64,000 bases of DNA from Calditerrivibrio nitroreducens DSM 19672 (GTDB lineage: Bacteria; Chrysiogenota; Deferribacteres; Deferribacterales; Calditerrivibrionaceae), in the NCBI RefSeq assembly GCF_000183405.1, contig NC_014758.1:930001-994000 (forward strand), given 5' to 3'. Of the stretch, positions 26,452-34,442 are shown one piece after another. The position numbers were made by a program, and so were the translations under genes. The notes under the pieces were generated by a model. The model was given only the letters and a program-made list of their open reading frames with translations, was not told where the DNA came from and made no database searches. Position 1 is the stretch's first letter. The number at the start of each line of letters is the position of its first letter.

Positions 26452-27214
26452 GGTTTTATCCTTTATAGGTGCCCCGATACTGAATCTTGCATTAGAATCC
26501 GGAAGGATCTTTTTGCTTTTAATAGATTCAATTTTATGGATATTTAGACCACCTTTCAGGTGGAAGCTTTTGATAAAACAGATGGAATTTATAGGTGCCA
26601 ATTCGATTTCTGTAATAATTCTTACAGGGACTTTTACAGGGATGGTTTTTGCTTTTCAAAGTTATATAGGTTTTCACAAATTTGGAGCTGAATACATGGT
26701 GGGTACTGTTGTGGGGCTGGGGATGGCAAGGGAGCTTGGACCTGTTTTGAGTGCAATAATGGTGGCTGCCAGGGCAGGTTCTGCCATTACTGCTGAAATT
26801 GGTACAATGAAAGTTACCGAGCAGATAGATGCATTGCATTCACTTGCGGTGGATCCTGTTCAATATCTGGTGACCCCAAGAATATTGGCTGGACTTCTGG
26901 TTATGCCATTGTTAAACAGTATTGCCGTTTTTTGTGGAGTACTGGGTGGGTATTTTGTGGGCGTTAAGATATTGGATATAAATAGGACACTATATCTTCA
27001 ATATATGTATCAGTATGTTGATCTAAGCGACCTTTACAATGGCATGATAAAGTCTGTAGTATTCGGACTTATTTTAACATTGGTTGGTTGCTATAAAGGG
27101 ATGGCAGTATCAGGTGGTGCTGAGGGTGTGGGTAGAGCTACTACAGAATCTGTTGTACTGTCATGTATTTTAATACTTGTTTTCGACTATATACTTACGG
27201 CGTTTATGTTTTGA
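26444..27214 (+). CDS. mlaE: MlaE/YrbE-type ABC permease
   Basis: 256 residues with about five membrane segments; inner membrane permease of an MCE-type lipid transporter. FTGMVFAFQSYIGFHKFGAE, GMARELGPVLSAIMVAARAG and GTMKVTEQIDALHSLAVDP are the conserved MlaE landmarks. Partner ATPase and MCE protein follow. In characterised systems the complex moves phospholipids between inner and outer membranes; direction here is unknown. Confidence 0.93.
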   Translation: MDKVLSFIGAPILNLALESGRIFLLLIDSILWIFRPPFRWKLLIKQMEFIGANSISVIILTGTFTGMVFAFQSYIGFHKFGAEYMVGTVVGLGMARELGPVLSAIMVAARAGSAITAEIGTMKVTEQIDALHSLAVDPVQYLVTPRILAGLLVMPLLNSIAVFCGVLGGYFVGVKILDINRTLYLQYMYQYVDLSDLYNGMIKSVVFGLILTLVGCYKGMAVSGGAEGVGRATTESVVLSCILILVFDYILTAFMF

Positions 27215-27218
27215 TGAT

Positions 27219-27977
27219 ATGGAAAATATAATCATAGAAATGAAAAATGTTCACAAAAGTTTTGGTAAACATCAGGTTCACAAAGGGATAAATATCAAAG
27301 TGCCTCAGGGGGGGATTACGGTTATCCTTGGTCCTTCCGGTACAGGTAAGTCTGTGTTGCTAAAAGAGATGATGGGGCTTTTGATGCCTGAAAAAGGGGA
27401 AGTAATAGTTGATGGTGTTGATATAACCAAAATATCCAAAGTGGAGCTGGTCAATATTAGAAAAAAGTTTGGGATGCTCTTCCAGAATGCAGCTCTATTT
27501 GATTCGATGACGGTGTATGAAAATGTTGCCTTCCCTTTGAGGGAGCATACGAAATTAAAAGAGAAGCAGATAAGAGAGATCGTTCTGGAAAAATTGAGGC
27601 TGGTTGGTTTAAAGGATGTGGAAAATAAGATGCCCTCAGAGCTCTCTGGCGGTATGAGAAAAAGGGTGGGGCTTGCAAGAGCTATTGTGTTGGAGCCAAA
27701 GATCATTCTATATGATGAGCCCACGACCGGTCTTGATCCTATTATGAGGGATGTGGTGGATGATCTCATATATAATACCCAAAAGCAGTTGAATATTACC
27801 TCAGTAGTTATATCCCACGATATAGATAGTGCCTTTAAAATTGCTGATTATATGGCAATGATTTATGATGGTGTAACTGTTTTGAATGATACGAAGGAGA
27901 ATTTTAAAAATTCTGACAATCCTTATGTTAGGCAGTTTATAAATGGTTCGAAAGATGGACCTATAAAGATGTTTTAG
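27219..27977 (+). CDS. mlaF: MlaF-type ABC ATPase
   Basis: 252 residues. Walker A GPSGTGKS, Q-loop MLFQNAALFDSMTV, signature LSGGMRKRVGLARA, Walker B IILYDEPTTGLDP and switch His in VVISHDID, typical of MlaF. ATG at 27219 lies just past the permease stop; an in-frame ATG at 27177 inside mlaE is unlikely. No good Shine-Dalgarno sequence, so it probably depends on coupling with mlaE. Confidence 0.93.
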   Translation: MENIIIEMKNVHKSFGKHQVHKGINIKVPQGGITVILGPSGTGKSVLLKEMMGLLMPEKGEVIVDGVDITKISKVELVNIRKKFGMLFQNAALFDSMTVYENVAFPLREHTKLKEKQIREIVLEKLRLVGLKDVENKMPSELSGGMRKRVGLARAIVLEPKIILYDEPTTGLDPIMRDVVDDLIYNTQKQLNITSVVISHDIDSAFKIADYMAMIYDGVTVLNDTKENFKNSDNPYVRQFINGSKDGPIKMF

Positions 27978-27985
27978 GGGGATTT

Positions 27986-29566
27986 ATGAAGTTAGGGCTT
28001 GAAGCAAAAGTCGGCTTTTTTGTGATCGTTTCGTTGATAGTTTTAGGGTATATGACCACAAAAGTGGGGGATTTTAACTTTGGGAAAGATAAAGGGTATT
28101 CCATAAAGGCTGTTTTAAATAATGCATCAGGACTAAATACAGATGCTCCGGTGAAGTTTAAGGGTGTCAATGTGGGTAAGGTTAAAAATATTTCCCTTGA
28201 AGATGGTAAGGTTGTGGCAGAGATGTTAATTGAAGATAAATATAAGATCCCTGCCAAAGTGAGGGTAATTGTGAGATCCTCTGGCTTTTTGGGGGAGAAG
28301 TATGCCGAACTTGAAGAGCTACCAGAACAAACCGGGGAATATCTGGCTGCAGGATCTATTGTTAAGGATACAAAGGATGTGACAGATTTCGATCAATTGG
28401 GTAATAAATTGGGGGATATCGCAGACGATATAAAAGCGATTACATCTTCCTTAAGGGATGTCCTTGCAACTACTGAAGGGAAAGAGAATATGAAGGTCAC
28501 CCTTGATAATATCAGACAGACCACAGATGTTTTGAAAAATATAATGGCATACAATGAAGCTCGAATTAATGCCGTTATTAAAAATATCGAAGCAATCACA
28601 GTGGTGGTAAAAAATATGGCTACAGATAATCAGGAGAATATAAATCAACTACTTGCCAATTTAAAGGATGTTTCCCAGACGTTGAAAGAGCAAACACCCC
28701 AGATAGCTGGAAAAGTAAACAGTATAACGGGTAATATAGACGACCTTGTGACAGGATCCAAAGGTAATCTTGAGGATTCTATTAAAAATATAAAAACTGT
28801 TACCGCAAAGCTAGAAAAAACTGTTGATAATATCAACAGCATAACAGATAAAATCAATAAAGGTGAAGGGACAATTGGTAAACTTATAAATGATAATCAG
28901 ACCGTGGATAATTTAAACGAAACACTTAAAGGGGTTAGAAACCTATTTACTAAGATGGATGAATTTAAGTTTTATCTTAACTTTGAAGGGGAAAAATTGA
29001 TGGATACAGGGGAGACAAAGGGGTATTTTAAACTAAAAATACAGCCAAGACCTGATAAGTATTATCTCCTTGGTCTTGCTTCAAATCCTGATGGCAAGTC
29101 CACAACTACCCATACTACATGGAGCGGTACATCTCCATATGGTTCCACAAGTAGCGGCGGTACTTATGTTGAAACCAAAAGGAAGGAGAATTCCATCACC
29201 TTCATTGCCCAATATGCCAAGAGATTTATGGATATGGTGGATTTAAGGATAGGGCTTATGGAGTCTGAATTTGGGGTTGGTGCAGATTATTTTCCTTTTA
29301 ACAAAGGGAAGAATGCCGAAAAATATAAGGATAAGTTTGTGGTATCATTTGATGCCTATGATTTCAGTACGAAATCGTCCCCACGGGATCCACATCTCAA
29401 AGTAAAAGGGCAATATAATTTTACAAAAAATCTCTATGTAAATGCTGGTTATGATGATTTTCTTAATAAAGATACAAGGTCAACCTTTGTGGGTGCAGGG
29501 CTTATATTCCTTGATGATGATCTTAAATATCTGTTGGGTAAGATACCATCTATTCCGGGTAATTAG
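27986..29566 (+). CDS. MCE (MlaD-like) protein with long helical region and beta-rich C-terminal domain
   Basis: 526 residues. N-terminal anchor at about 8-25, MCE domain about 38-115 (VLNNASGLNTDAPVKFKGVN onwards), a helical, coiled-coil-rich stretch about 130-320, and a C-terminal 200 residues of alternating beta strands (FYLNFEGE, YFKLKIQPRPDKYYLLGLAS, VDLRIGLMESEFGVGADYF, NLYVNAGYDDFL, TFVGAGLIFLDDDLKYLLG) that looks like an outer membrane beta-barrel domain. Simple MlaD proteins are about 150-180 residues. One chain may therefore reach across the periplasm. The barrel call is inference from strand pattern. GGGGG precedes the ATG. Confidence 0.85.
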   Translation: MKLGLEAKVGFFVIVSLIVLGYMTTKVGDFNFGKDKGYSIKAVLNNASGLNTDAPVKFKGVNVGKVKNISLEDGKVVAEMLIEDKYKIPAKVRVIVRSSGFLGEKYAELEELPEQTGEYLAAGSIVKDTKDVTDFDQLGNKLGDIADDIKAITSSLRDVLATTEGKENMKVTLDNIRQTTDVLKNIMAYNEARINAVIKNIEAITVVVKNMATDNQENINQLLANLKDVSQTLKEQTPQIAGKVNSITGNIDDLVTGSKGNLEDSIKNIKTVTAKLEKTVDNINSITDKINKGEGTIGKLINDNQTVDNLNETLKGVRNLFTKMDEFKFYLNFEGEKLMDTGETKGYFKLKIQPRPDKYYLLGLASNPDGKSTTTHTTWSGTSPYGSTSSGGTYVETKRKENSITFIAQYAKRFMDMVDLRIGLMESEFGVGADYFPFNKGKNAEKYKDKFVVSFDAYDFSTKSSPRDPHLKVKGQYNFTKNLYVNAGYDDFLNKDTRSTFVGAGLIFLDDDLKYLLGKIPSIPGN

Positions 29567-29569
29567 AGT

Positions 29570-30355
29570 ATGATCAATATCGGAATCTCCCCCTGTCCAA
29601 ACGATATATTCATTTTTGGCCCAATAATGCGGGGTATTATAAAAACCGATTTAAGGTTTGATTTTTGTCTTGATGATGTGGAAAATCTAAATAGATCAGC
29701 TATCGATGGGCTTTTTGATGTGGTAAAAGTATCCTATGGTGTTTTGCCCCATATAATTTTCAGGTATAAAATTTTGACCTGTGGGGGGGCTTTGGGATAT
29801 AAAAATGGACCAGTTGTGGTGTCAAAAAAATATAATTCCATCGATAAATTAACTGGTAAAAAAATAGCGGTTCCAGGGGTTAATACGACGGCTTTTCTCC
29901 TTTTTAAGACGTTTTTTGGTGAATTGTTCCATTTTATTGAAATGAGATTTGATAAAATATTAGATGCGATAGATTCAGATATGGTGGATGCAGGTATTAT
30001 AATACATGAGGGGCGATTTGTTTATCAAAATCTTGGTCTGACACTCCTTTCTGATCTTGGGGAATTGTGGGAAGAGAGATTTTCTTTGCCCATACCTCTG
30101 GGGGCTATTGCAATAAAAAATGAAATTTTAGATATATCTGACAGTATAAAGGGTTTAATTAAGGACTCTATTGGGTACTCTTTTGGGCATTTTGGGGATT
30201 CCAAAGAATTTTGTAAAAAATATTCACAGGAATTAGATGATACTGTTCTTGAAAATCATATCACATACTTTGTGAATGAGTATTCCATGGATATGTCAGG
30301 TATAGCACCTGCCCTTGCAAAAGTTTTGAATATTCCAGAGAATATTTTTATTTAG
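29570..30355 (+). CDS. mqnD: 1,4-dihydroxy-6-naphthoate synthase
   Basis: 261 residues of the MqnA/MqnD family. The N-terminal GISPCPNDIFIFGPI is the MqnD hallmark; KVSYGVLPH, VAVPGVNTT-like KIAVPGVNTTAFLLF and the GIIIHEGRFVY segment also fit. It carries out a late step of the futalosine pathway to menaquinone. No other mqn gene is in this window. It starts three bases after the MCE gene and its stop abuts the next ATG. Confidence 0.88.
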   Translation: MINIGISPCPNDIFIFGPIMRGIIKTDLRFDFCLDDVENLNRSAIDGLFDVVKVSYGVLPHIIFRYKILTCGGALGYKNGPVVVSKKYNSIDKLTGKKIAVPGVNTTAFLLFKTFFGELFHFIEMRFDKILDAIDSDMVDAGIIIHEGRFVYQNLGLTLLSDLGELWEERFSLPIPLGAIAIKNEILDISDSIKGLIKDSIGYSFGHFGDSKEFCKKYSQELDDTVLENHITYFVNEYSMDMSGIAPALAKVLNIPENIFI

Positions 30356-30964
30356 ATGTATTATTGGCTTATCTGGTACACGATTTTTTATTGTATAATC
30401 CATAGTATAATGGCGGAGCCTAAAATTTTAAAGAGGTATTATTATAGATGGTGGTATCGAGGGTTTTATGTTTTTACATCCATAATTCTTCTTTTTCCTT
30501 TATGGTATATTTATCTGAATATTGATGATAAATACTTATTTAATCCTTCGCTATGGGGTAAACTGTTTCTTTATTTTATCTCTGGTTTTGGAATTTTTTG
30601 GGGCTATCTAACTTCAAAAGAATACGACAATAAAAGTTTTCTTGGGATGGATCAGATTAAAAGATTTTTTAAAGATAAAGTTCATATTCATACAGATAAT
30701 ACTTTTTTTAAGACTGATGGTGTTCTTGGAATTATGAGGCATCCTTATTATTTTGCAGGTCTTTTGATACTTTGGGGTAGGACTTTAAAGATAAAAGATT
30801 TAATTATAAATATAATCTTTACTTTTTATTTCATTTTCGGAGCTCTAAATGAAGAGAGAAAATTAATAGAATTATACGGAGAAAAGTATACTGAATATAA
30901 AAGAAAAGTCCCAATGTTATTTCCAAATCTAAGAACTATTTTTCATAAAATTAAAAACAATTAA
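30356..30964 (+). CDS. Isoprenylcysteine/phospholipid methyltransferase-like membrane protein
   Basis: 202 residues with about five membrane segments. The C-terminal part GILGIMRHPYYFAGLLILWG (core HPYYFAG) and EERKLIELYGEKYTEYKRKV matches the SAM-binding signature of the ICMT/PEMT family of integral membrane methyltransferases. Substrate unknown; position after mqnD and lipid-transport genes suggests a lipid or quinone, which is inference. The ATG directly follows the mqnD stop. Confidence 0.72.
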   Translation: MYYWLIWYTIFYCIIHSIMAEPKILKRYYYRWWYRGFYVFTSIILLFPLWYIYLNIDDKYLFNPSLWGKLFLYFISGFGIFWGYLTSKEYDNKSFLGMDQIKRFFKDKVHIHTDNTFFKTDGVLGIMRHPYYFAGLLILWGRTLKIKDLIINIIFTFYFIFGALNEERKLIELYGEKYTEYKRKVPMLFPNLRTIFHKIKNN

Positions 30965-30970
30965 TCGTCG

Positions 30971-31068
30971 TAGGGGGCAGACCTGCGTGTCTGCCCTTAT
31001 AATGTGTATGGTGGCGAATATAAATTAGGGGCGAACACACAGGTTCGCCCCTACGTATTGTTTAGGGG
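30971..31068. repeat. Dispersed intergenic hairpin repeat, copy 2
   Basis: Contains GGGCAGAC (30975-30982) pairing with GTCTGCCC (30989-30996); a second stem, AGGGGCGAAC (31027-31036) with GTTCGCCCCT (31043-31052); and CCCCTA (31048-31053) facing TAGGGG (31063-31068). The first stem-loop differs from copy 1 at 5521-5542 by one loop base, and the last element is shared; the middle stem is extra. It may also act as terminator for the upstream operon. Confidence 0.75.
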
Positions 31069-31069
31069 T

Positions 31070-31202
31070 TAAACGTTGAAAAGTTAAAACGTTAGAACGT
31101 TAGAACGTTAGAACGTTAAAACGTTAGAACGTTGAAACGTTGAACGTTGAACTTTGAACATTGAACATTGAACTTTGAACATTGAACCTTGAACCTTGAA
31201 CA
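31070..31202. repeat. Short direct-repeat array, upstream of the ATPase/nuclease gene
   Basis: The first part is built on GTTAGAAC/GTTAAAAC units eight bases apart, the second on TTGAACN units seven bases apart. No gene is seen in it. The same two-part order recurs in the array at 32801-33014, in the same orientation, on the other side of the gene. Confidence 0.9.
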
Positions 31203-31211
31203 TTTTATCAT

Positions 31212-31239
31212 TTGACAATTTATCATATTAGACTATAAT
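31212..31239 (+). promoter_or_regulatory. Promoter of the ATPase/nuclease gene
   Basis: Perfect TTGACA (31212-31217) and perfect TATAAT (31234-31239), 16 bases apart, ten bases after the repeat array. CTGGAG precedes the ATG at 31274. Confidence 0.8.
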
Positions 31240-31273
31240 TATTTACATAAAGTATTATCATCTGGAGCAAATA

Positions 31274-32836
31274 ATGAAAAAACTGCCAATAGGGATACAG
31301 AATCTTAGGGAAATAATTGAAGATAAGTATATTTATATTGATAAGACTGAAGAAGCCTATCAGCTTGTGTCTAACTATAAGTACGTTTTCCTCTCTCGCC
31401 CCCGCAGGTTTGGTAAGTCATTATTTGTTGATACATTAAAAGAGTTGTTTGAAGGAAATAAGAAGCTTTTTGAAGGATTATACATTTACGACAAATGGAA
31501 CTGGGATGAAAAATACCCTGTTATTAAGATTAGCTGGGCAGGAGATCTTACTACTCTTGAAAGAGTAGAAGATAGGGCGATTGATATTTTTAAAACTAAC
31601 CAGAGATTACTTGGGATTGAATGCCAAAATATTAATAATCCTTCCTCTTGTTTTAACGAGCTGATACAAAAAGCTTATGAAAAATATAATCAAAAAGTTG
31701 TCATTCTCATAGATGAATACGATAAGCCTATATTGGATGTGATTGAGAATGTTGAGCAGGCAAAAATAAACAGAGGATTTTTAAGAAGTCTATATTCAAT
31801 CATAAAAGATAATGATGCTTATATCCGCTTTGCCTTTCTCACAGGTGTGAGTAAATTTTCAAAGGCATCCATATTCAGTGGGCTTAATATGCTTACCGAT
31901 ATATCGCTTAATCCAAAATATGGTAATATATGTGGTTATACCCAGAGGGATATTGAGACGAGCTTTAAAGACTATTTTGTCGATGTGGATATGGAAAGCG
32001 TAAAAAGATGGTACAATGGGTATAATTTCTTAAAAGATAATGTTTATAATCCTTTTGATATTCTACAATTTATCAGTAATGGTCTTGTCTTTGACAACTA
32101 CTGGTTTGAAACGGGGACACCATCTTTTTTGATAAAGCTTCTAAAAGAGAGGAGATATTTTTTGCCAAATTTTTCAAATATCGTTGTGGATAAGAAACTT
32201 CTTTCCAGCTTTGACGTAGAGAATATAGATCTTGAAGTGATCCTATTTCAGTCAGGTTATCTGACAATAGAGAAGGTAATTCAGACCCCCAGAAGTATAG
32301 GATACAAGCTTAAAATACCTAATCTTGAAGTCCAGATATCGTTAAATGATTATATACTTAGATACCTCTTTAACTATCGAGAATCTAATGATATTCAAAA
32401 TCAGAGCTATGATGCATTTTACAATGGTGACCTTGATGTGATAAGAGATAATCTTACGACTCTTTTTTCATCGATTCCCTACACCAATTATACAAATAAC
32501 GAACTAAAGCTATACGAAGGTTTTTATGCCAGTGTGGTATATGCATATCTTGTGTCTCTGGGTGTAGATTTAATAAATGAGGATGTGACAAATAAGGGTA
32601 GGATTGATTTAACTGTATTTGCGTCAGATAAAATATATATTATTGAATTTAAGGTGGATGGTGTAAAAGGTGAGGCCTTATCCCAGATAAAGCATAAGAA
32701 CTACGCCCAGAAGTATCTGGATATGGGTAAAGATATTTACCTTGTGGGTATAGAATTTAGCTCAAGTGAGAGAAATATAGTAAATTTTGAATGGGAGAAG
32801 TTAGAACGTTGGAACGTTAAAACGTTGGAACGTTAA
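31274..32836 (+). CDS. AAA-ATPase-like / PD-(D/E)XK nuclease-like protein
   Basis: 520 residues. The N-terminal part (KLPIGIQNLREIIEDKYIYI, then RPRRFGKSL with G47-K48-S49) is the AAA-ATPase_like domain with an atypical Walker A; VVILIDEYDKPIL is the Walker B. The C-terminal domain has D445 in GRIDLTVF and E458-x-K460 in IIEFKV, the PD-(D/E)XK triad of the PDDEXK_9 family. Such proteins are often present in many copies per genome and their role is not known; nuclease activity and defence or mobile-element links are speculation. The last eleven codons (LERWNVKTLER) are written by the repeat array, so the original C terminus may have been replaced. It has its own strong promoter. Confidence 0.85.
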   Translation: MKKLPIGIQNLREIIEDKYIYIDKTEEAYQLVSNYKYVFLSRPRRFGKSLFVDTLKELFEGNKKLFEGLYIYDKWNWDEKYPVIKISWAGDLTTLERVEDRAIDIFKTNQRLLGIECQNINNPSSCFNELIQKAYEKYNQKVVILIDEYDKPILDVIENVEQAKINRGFLRSLYSIIKDNDAYIRFAFLTGVSKFSKASIFSGLNMLTDISLNPKYGNICGYTQRDIETSFKDYFVDVDMESVKRWYNGYNFLKDNVYNPFDILQFISNGLVFDNYWFETGTPSFLIKLLKERRYFLPNFSNIVVDKKLLSSFDVENIDLEVILFQSGYLTIEKVIQTPRSIGYKLKIPNLEVQISLNDYILRYLFNYRESNDIQNQSYDAFYNGDLDVIRDNLTTLFSSIPYTNYTNNELKLYEGFYASVVYAYLVSLGVDLINEDVTNKGRIDLTVFASDKIYIIEFKVDGVKGEALSQIKHKNYAQKYLDMGKDIYLVGIEFSSSERNIVNFEWEKLERWNVKTLER

Positions 32837-33014
32837 ACGTTGAACATAGAACATTGAACATAGAACATTGAACATAGAACATTGAACATAGAACTTTGAA
32901 CCTTGAACCTTGAACCTTGAACCTTGAACTTTGAACCTTGAACCTTGAACTTTGAACCTTGAACATTGAACTTTGAACCTTGAACCTTGAACTTTGAACA
33001 TAGAAACTTGAACC
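32801..33014. repeat. Short direct-repeat array, downstream, overlapping the gene end
   Basis: Begins with GTTGGAAC/GTTAAAAC units inside the 3' end of the ATPase/nuclease gene and continues as about 23 units of TTGAACN or ATAGAACN seven bases apart. The region from the stop at 32836 to 33135 has no gene. Minus-strand frames over the array encode a meaningless FKVQGSR repeat. Confidence 0.9.
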
Positions 33015-33063
33015 TATTTTAGGGTGCAAAAAATGGGGGTGATGGCTGCAGACAAATATTTTC

Positions 33064-33092
33064 TTGCAAAAGGTTGTAAAAAGTTGTAAAAT
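33064..33092 (+). promoter_or_regulatory. Promoter of the slyD-dut genes
   Basis: TTGCAA (33064-33069), 17-base spacer, TAAAAT (33087-33092). It lies inside an N-terminal extension of the reading frame, which supports the later start at 33136. A small hairpin AGCCAT-GTGTG-ATGGCT (33098-33114) would be at the very 5' end of the transcript. Confidence 0.6.
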
Positions 33093-33135
33093 TAAAAAGC
33101 CATGTGTGATGGCTAAAAATTTTAAGGATAGCACT

Positions 33136-33561
33136 ATGATAACAAAAAATTCAGTAATTAAAATCTGCTACAGTGCGAGAAGTTTGGAAGGGGAGCTCCT
33201 GGATGCCACACCAGCTAACGAACCCCTCACATTCAACATCGGCAAGGGTGAGCTACCCGAAGAGATTGAAAAAAATCTTTTAGGGCTTAAAGAGGGAGAC
33301 AAAAAAAAGATTATCTTAACACCAGAAATGTTATTCGGTGATTGGATGGAGGAAAATGTTCTTATGATACCCAGGAGTCATATCCCTGATGATGACGGGC
33401 AGATACAGAAAAATAAGTTTATCGACCTGAGGGACAATGAAGGTAATATGTTTAGAGGGTTTGTGGTGGATATTACAGATGAAGGATATGTTATAGACTT
33501 TAATCACCCATTTGCGGGAAAAACTATTGAATACGATATCGAAATCATATCTGTAGAATGA
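33136..33561 (+). CDS. FKBP-type peptidyl-prolyl isomerase, SlyD-like
   Basis: 141 residues. SlyD/FkpB-type fold: FNIGKGELPEEIEKNLLGLK, an inserted chaperone flap in the middle (about 65-115), and the C-terminal DFNHPFAGKTIEYDIEI that is diagnostic. The metal-binding His-rich tail of E. coli SlyD is missing. The ATG at 33136 with AAGGA seven bases upstream is chosen over an ATG-less extension to 33064. Cis-trans isomerase and chaperone of the cytoplasm. ATGA overlap with dut. Confidence 0.88.
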   Translation: MITKNSVIKICYSARSLEGELLDATPANEPLTFNIGKGELPEEIEKNLLGLKEGDKKKIILTPEMLFGDWMEENVLMIPRSHIPDDDGQIQKNKFIDLRDNEGNMFRGFVVDITDEGYVIDFNHPFAGKTIEYDIEIISVE

Positions 33562-33995
33562 AGAAAATTGATGTCAAAGTCCGATTAGAAAAAGATGCAT
33601 CCCTTCCAGCATATGCCACAGATGGTGCTGCTGGAATGGATGTAAGGGCTATTGAGTCTGGTGAAATAAAGAAAAACGAAATAAAGCTTGTTAGAACTGG
33701 AATTTTTCTGGAAATCCCCGAAGGGTATGAAGCCCAGATCAGACCAAGAAGTGGTCTTGCCCTCAAACATGGGATTACAGTTTTAAATTCCCCGGGCACC
33801 ATCGATTCTGACTACAGGGGTGAAATCTGCCTTATCCTTGCAAATTTTGGGAAAGAGGATTTTGTATTTCAGAAAGGTGAAAGACTTGCCCAGATTATTT
33901 TTTCTGAAGTTGTAAAGGCTGAATTTGTTCTGACAGATCAACTTGGAAAAACTGATAGAAATGAAGGAGGCTTTGGACACAGTGGCAGAAACTAA
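33558..33995 (+). CDS. dut: dUTP diphosphatase
   Basis: 145 residues of the trimeric dUTPase family, hydrolysing dUTP to dUMP. All five motifs are visible: DGAAGMDVRA, PRSGLALKHGI, NSPGTIDSDYRGEI, ERLAQIIF and the C-terminal arm RNEGGFGHSG. Overlaps the slyD-like gene by four bases. Confidence 0.96.
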   Translation: MKKIDVKVRLEKDASLPAYATDGAAGMDVRAIESGEIKKNEIKLVRTGIFLEIPEGYEAQIRPRSGLALKHGITVLNSPGTIDSDYRGEICLILANFGKEDFVFQKGERLAQIIFSEVVKAEFVLTDQLGKTDRNEGGFGHSGRN

Positions 33996-34338
33996 AGAGA
34001 AGATCTTTGTGTATGGGACGTTGAAAAAGGGTAAGCAGTTTAATTACCTATTGAACAAAGCTAAATTTATTGGTAATGCTGAAACAGTTGAAAGATACTC
34101 TTTATATTTTGACGGGATACCATATCTTGTGAAGTCTGATGAAGTTTCCCATGTAAAAGGTGAAGTGTATGAACTTGATTCAGAATTACTAAAAATGATA
34201 GATGAGTTTGAGGAGCATCCAAATTACTATGTAAGAGAAATGGTTAAAGTAAAGTTAACTGATGGAGAGGTCGTAAGTGTATGGGCATATTTTTTCCATG
34301 AAAAACGTGGAAAACTTATCGATAGTGGTGAATATTGA
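33982..34338 (+). CDS. Gamma-glutamylcyclotransferase-like (AIG2-like) protein
   Basis: 118 residues from GTG 33982. VYGTLKKGKQFNYLL is the YGTLR-type substrate loop of GGCT/AIG2 proteins, and VKGEVYELDSELLKMIDEFEEHP contains the expected catalytic Glu region. Start is uncertain: GTG 33982 has a strong AAGGAGG 11 bases upstream, but that sequence also codes dUTPase motif V; ATG 33961 and 33943 are in-frame alternatives. Overlaps dut. Substrate unknown. Confidence 0.75.
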   Translation: MAETKEKIFVYGTLKKGKQFNYLLNKAKFIGNAETVERYSLYFDGIPYLVKSDEVSHVKGEVYELDSELLKMIDEFEEHPNYYVREMVKVKLTDGEVVSVWAYFFHEKRGKLIDSGEY

Positions 34339-34386
34339 ATTATTCCAGGAAATTATAACTACAAAAAACAAGCATCAAACATATCA

Positions 34387-34415
34387 TTGACATTACCTTC
34401 TATTTTTAATACATT
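34387..34415 (+). promoter_or_regulatory. Promoter of the MOSC-MogA gene
   Basis: TTGACA (34387-34392), 17-base spacer, TACATT (34410-34415), in the 104-base gap before the TTG start at 34443. Confidence 0.55.
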
Positions 34416-34442
34416 CCATAATTAAAACTACTGGAGGTTGTT

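Noticed and set aside
31070-33014. CRISPR array
   Set aside because: The repeats are seven- to eight-base tandem units with no spacers of constant length and no cas genes nearby.
32801-33134. Minus-strand reading frames encoding repeated FKVQGSR-type heptapeptides
   Set aside because: They are translations of the seven-base TTGAACN array read in repeating frames; no ribosome binding site and the same array is non-coding upstream of the gene.
33064-33135. N-terminal extension of the SlyD-like protein
   Set aside because: This stretch contains a likely promoter and a hairpin; AAGGA precedes the later ATG and the family begins there.
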